From assembly GCA_015491205.1 (NCBI GenBank), contig WFWI01000012.1, positions 1 through 5,752 on the forward strand: 5,752 nt of DNA, written 5' to 3'. Positions within the stretch are counted from its first letter, which is position 1; every line of letters begins with the position of its first letter. This DNA is from Candidatus Microgenomates bacterium (lineage in GTDB: Bacteria; Patescibacteriota; Microgenomatia; UBA1406; GWC2-37-13). A program made the translations under genes and the position numbers. This document shows, one piece after another, positions 4,595 to 5,752 of this stretch. The notes under the pieces were generated by a model that ran no database searches, was not told where the DNA came from, and worked only from the letters and a program-made list of their open reading frames with translations.

Positions 4595-5752
4595 CTACCT
4601 CCCCTGGGCTGCTTTTAAGGGCAAAAGCGAAACCAACCCTGCCAGTATAAAGACCAGCACATACGGAAGATTAAAATAAGCCACTGCAAACATAAAATAA
4701 ATAACAAGCAAATTCCCTAGCTTGTATCCAAGCTCGCGGAAGACAACATAATGCGCTATCCCCTCCTCCCTTGCGTGCTCAAAAGCCCGCTTGGTAAAAG
4801 GTAAAGTAAAAAAAGGATTCAAAATTCTATGTACCAGATCAAAAAATACAAAAGCTAAAGAGGATTGAAAAACAACCTTCCCCAACCAACTACCTGAAAA
4901 CCCATATACACCTACCTTTTCCATCTGCTCCTCTTCTCCCCTTTTATCAAGCCAGACGCCAAAAAAGTAGGTAAAAAGTGCTGCTAAAAAGGAAACTATC
5001 GCGCTAAAGGCTCCAAGGCTTAAAAAATTCTTAAAGAAAAAGTACAAAAAAAGAGGCCAGTAAACGCTAAAGATTATCCCTTCAGCTCCAGCTCCCACAA
5101 ACCCTAAAAAATCAGTTTTATACTTTACAACTTCCTTCAAGAGCAACTTAAAATCAATCCTTACCCTTATCCTGTAGCTTGGCATCTTAAAGACCAAGGC
5201 CAAGGTTATTAAAATAATCGCGCTTGAAAAAACATAAAACCAGATCTCACCCAGGGTTATAAGATAGCCTGCTAAAAAAGGCGAAAGGCTAGCTGACAAA
5301 GCCACGATCATCTCGCTTTTTCCAATCTTTCCGCCAAGCTTTCCTTCTCTTTCAAAGAAAAGAAAAAGAATATAATAACTTGCCCACCACAAAAGGCTCA
5401 AAACCCCATAAAGGTATCCAGCAAAAAAGTAAAGTTTTAAGTTTAAACTTGCCGCCATAAGGACTGTGAGAAAGAGCGAGAGCACAAGCCCTGCTCTTAC
5501 CCCAAACTTGCTGTAAAGAGCTGACAAAAACGGTATAAAAAGCACGTTTACAAAAGCATAGAGGAAAAAGAAAAGAGAAACAACTGCCAAAGCCTCGCGG
5601 CTTCCAAGATAAAGAAAATCTCGGTAAATTAATGCTGGCAAAAAAGTAAAAAACGAGACAAAAACAAAGGTGCGAAGGAAAATTGCCAAGTATAAAAAGT
5701 CCTTTTTCAAAAGCATGTGGTGTGGCAGGTGAAGATGTCTTAAACTATACAC
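4595..5752 (-). CDS. MFS-type membrane transporter, 5' end probably outside window
   Basis: A 385-residue hydrophobic protein with about eleven visible membrane segments (roughly 20-44, 54-80, 84-103, 106-132, 148-167, 169-188, 217-240, 245-268, 283-308, 343-361 and 363-380). It has a charged central loop near 190-215, as in the two-halved major facilitator superfamily. Loops after segments 2 and 8 (YSKFGVR, 80-86; GVWLDKRG, 265-272) resemble the degenerate MFS motif A. Substrate is unknown. The frame is open to the window edge with a GTG as its first codon. The N-terminal SLRHLHLPHH looks like family sequence, so the true start is probably beyond 5752; the first internal ATG is at 5716. It ends in TAG two bases before the MGMT-like gene, suggesting one operon read leftward. 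Confidence 0.75.
   Translation of the reverse strand: MYSLRHLHLPHHMLLKKDFLYLAIFLRTFVFVSFFTFLPALIYRDFLYLGSREALAVVSLFFFLYAFVNVLFIPFLSALYSKFGVRAGLVLSLFLTVLMAASLNLKLYFFAGYLYGVLSLLWWASYYILFLFFEREGKLGGKIGKSEMIVALSASLSPFLAGYLITLGEIWFYVFSSAIILITLALVFKMPSYRIRVRIDFKLLLKEVVKYKTDFLGFVGAGAEGIIFSVYWPLFLYFFFKNFLSLGAFSAIVSFLAALFTYFFGVWLDKRGEEEQMEKVGVYGFSGSWLGKVVFQSSLAFVFFDLVHRILNPFFTLPFTKRAFEHAREEGIAHYVVFRELGYKLGNLLVIYFMFAVAYFNLPYVLVFILAGLVSLLPLKAAQGR
4598..4602 (-). promoter_or_regulatory. Shine-Dalgarno site of the MGMT-family gene
   Basis: On the minus strand GGAGG, within a GGGGAGG run, lies five bases before ATG 4592, at the very end of the MFS coding sequence. It is the only clear Shine-Dalgarno site before an annotated start in the window and supports translation of this gene as an internal operon member. 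Confidence 0.65.

Noticed and set aside
4239..5752. A new defence or mobile system in the minus-strand pair
   Set aside because: An MFS-type transporter and an MGMT-like protein are ordinary genes; there is no integrase, transposase, toxin or nuclease beside them.

Overview
The window reads as a chromosomal segment of a small-genome, AT-rich bacterium, most likely a member of the Patescibacteria (Candidate Phyla Radiation), possibly the Microgenomates side. This placement is an inference from several features together. Fmt has the 'HPWPGLW' form of its C-terminal signature and a long inter-domain linker. YidD has a long 'FKSLFLTDS' linker. The MGMT-like protein is minimal. Genes start without Shine-Dalgarno sites directly behind -10 boxes. 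The spacers between genes are filled with degenerate short-unit repeats. TGA is a true stop (clpB and yidD both end on it at the expected family end), which argues against the UGA=Gly lineages Gracilibacteria and SR1.

Layout: 1-156 is the 3' end of an unidentified gene (+). 164-1090 is fmt (+), methionyl-tRNA formyltransferase. 1091-1434 is a spacer with a 7-nt tandem array, a large imperfect inverted repeat around a purine-rich loop, and then a well-formed clpB promoter overlapped by a CIRCE-like dyad. 1435-3567 is clpB (+), a disaggregase that naturally lacks the N-terminal domain. 3568-3853 is a spacer with a perfect 17-bp inverted repeat, a 10-nt tandem array and a GC-richer block with competing helices. 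3854-4090 is yidD (+). 4091-4238 separates convergent genes and is dominated by a 64-nt-arm inverted repeat built of heptamers, which continues into the end of the next gene. 4239-4592 (-) is a minimal MGMT-family protein, preceded two bases upstream by an MFS-type membrane protein (4595-5752, -) that runs off the window edge.

The + strand genes are housekeeping functions: initiator-tRNA formylation, protein disaggregation and membrane protein insertion. They look like separate transcription units, each with its own -10 box just before the start codon. The - strand pair looks like an operon whose second gene does have a Shine-Dalgarno site. I see no new enzymatic or defence system. The most interesting content is non-coding: the probable HrcA/CIRCE control of clpB, the recurring leaderless promoter geometry, and the heptamer-based inverted repeats in two of the three large spacers, with a different perfect dyad in the third.
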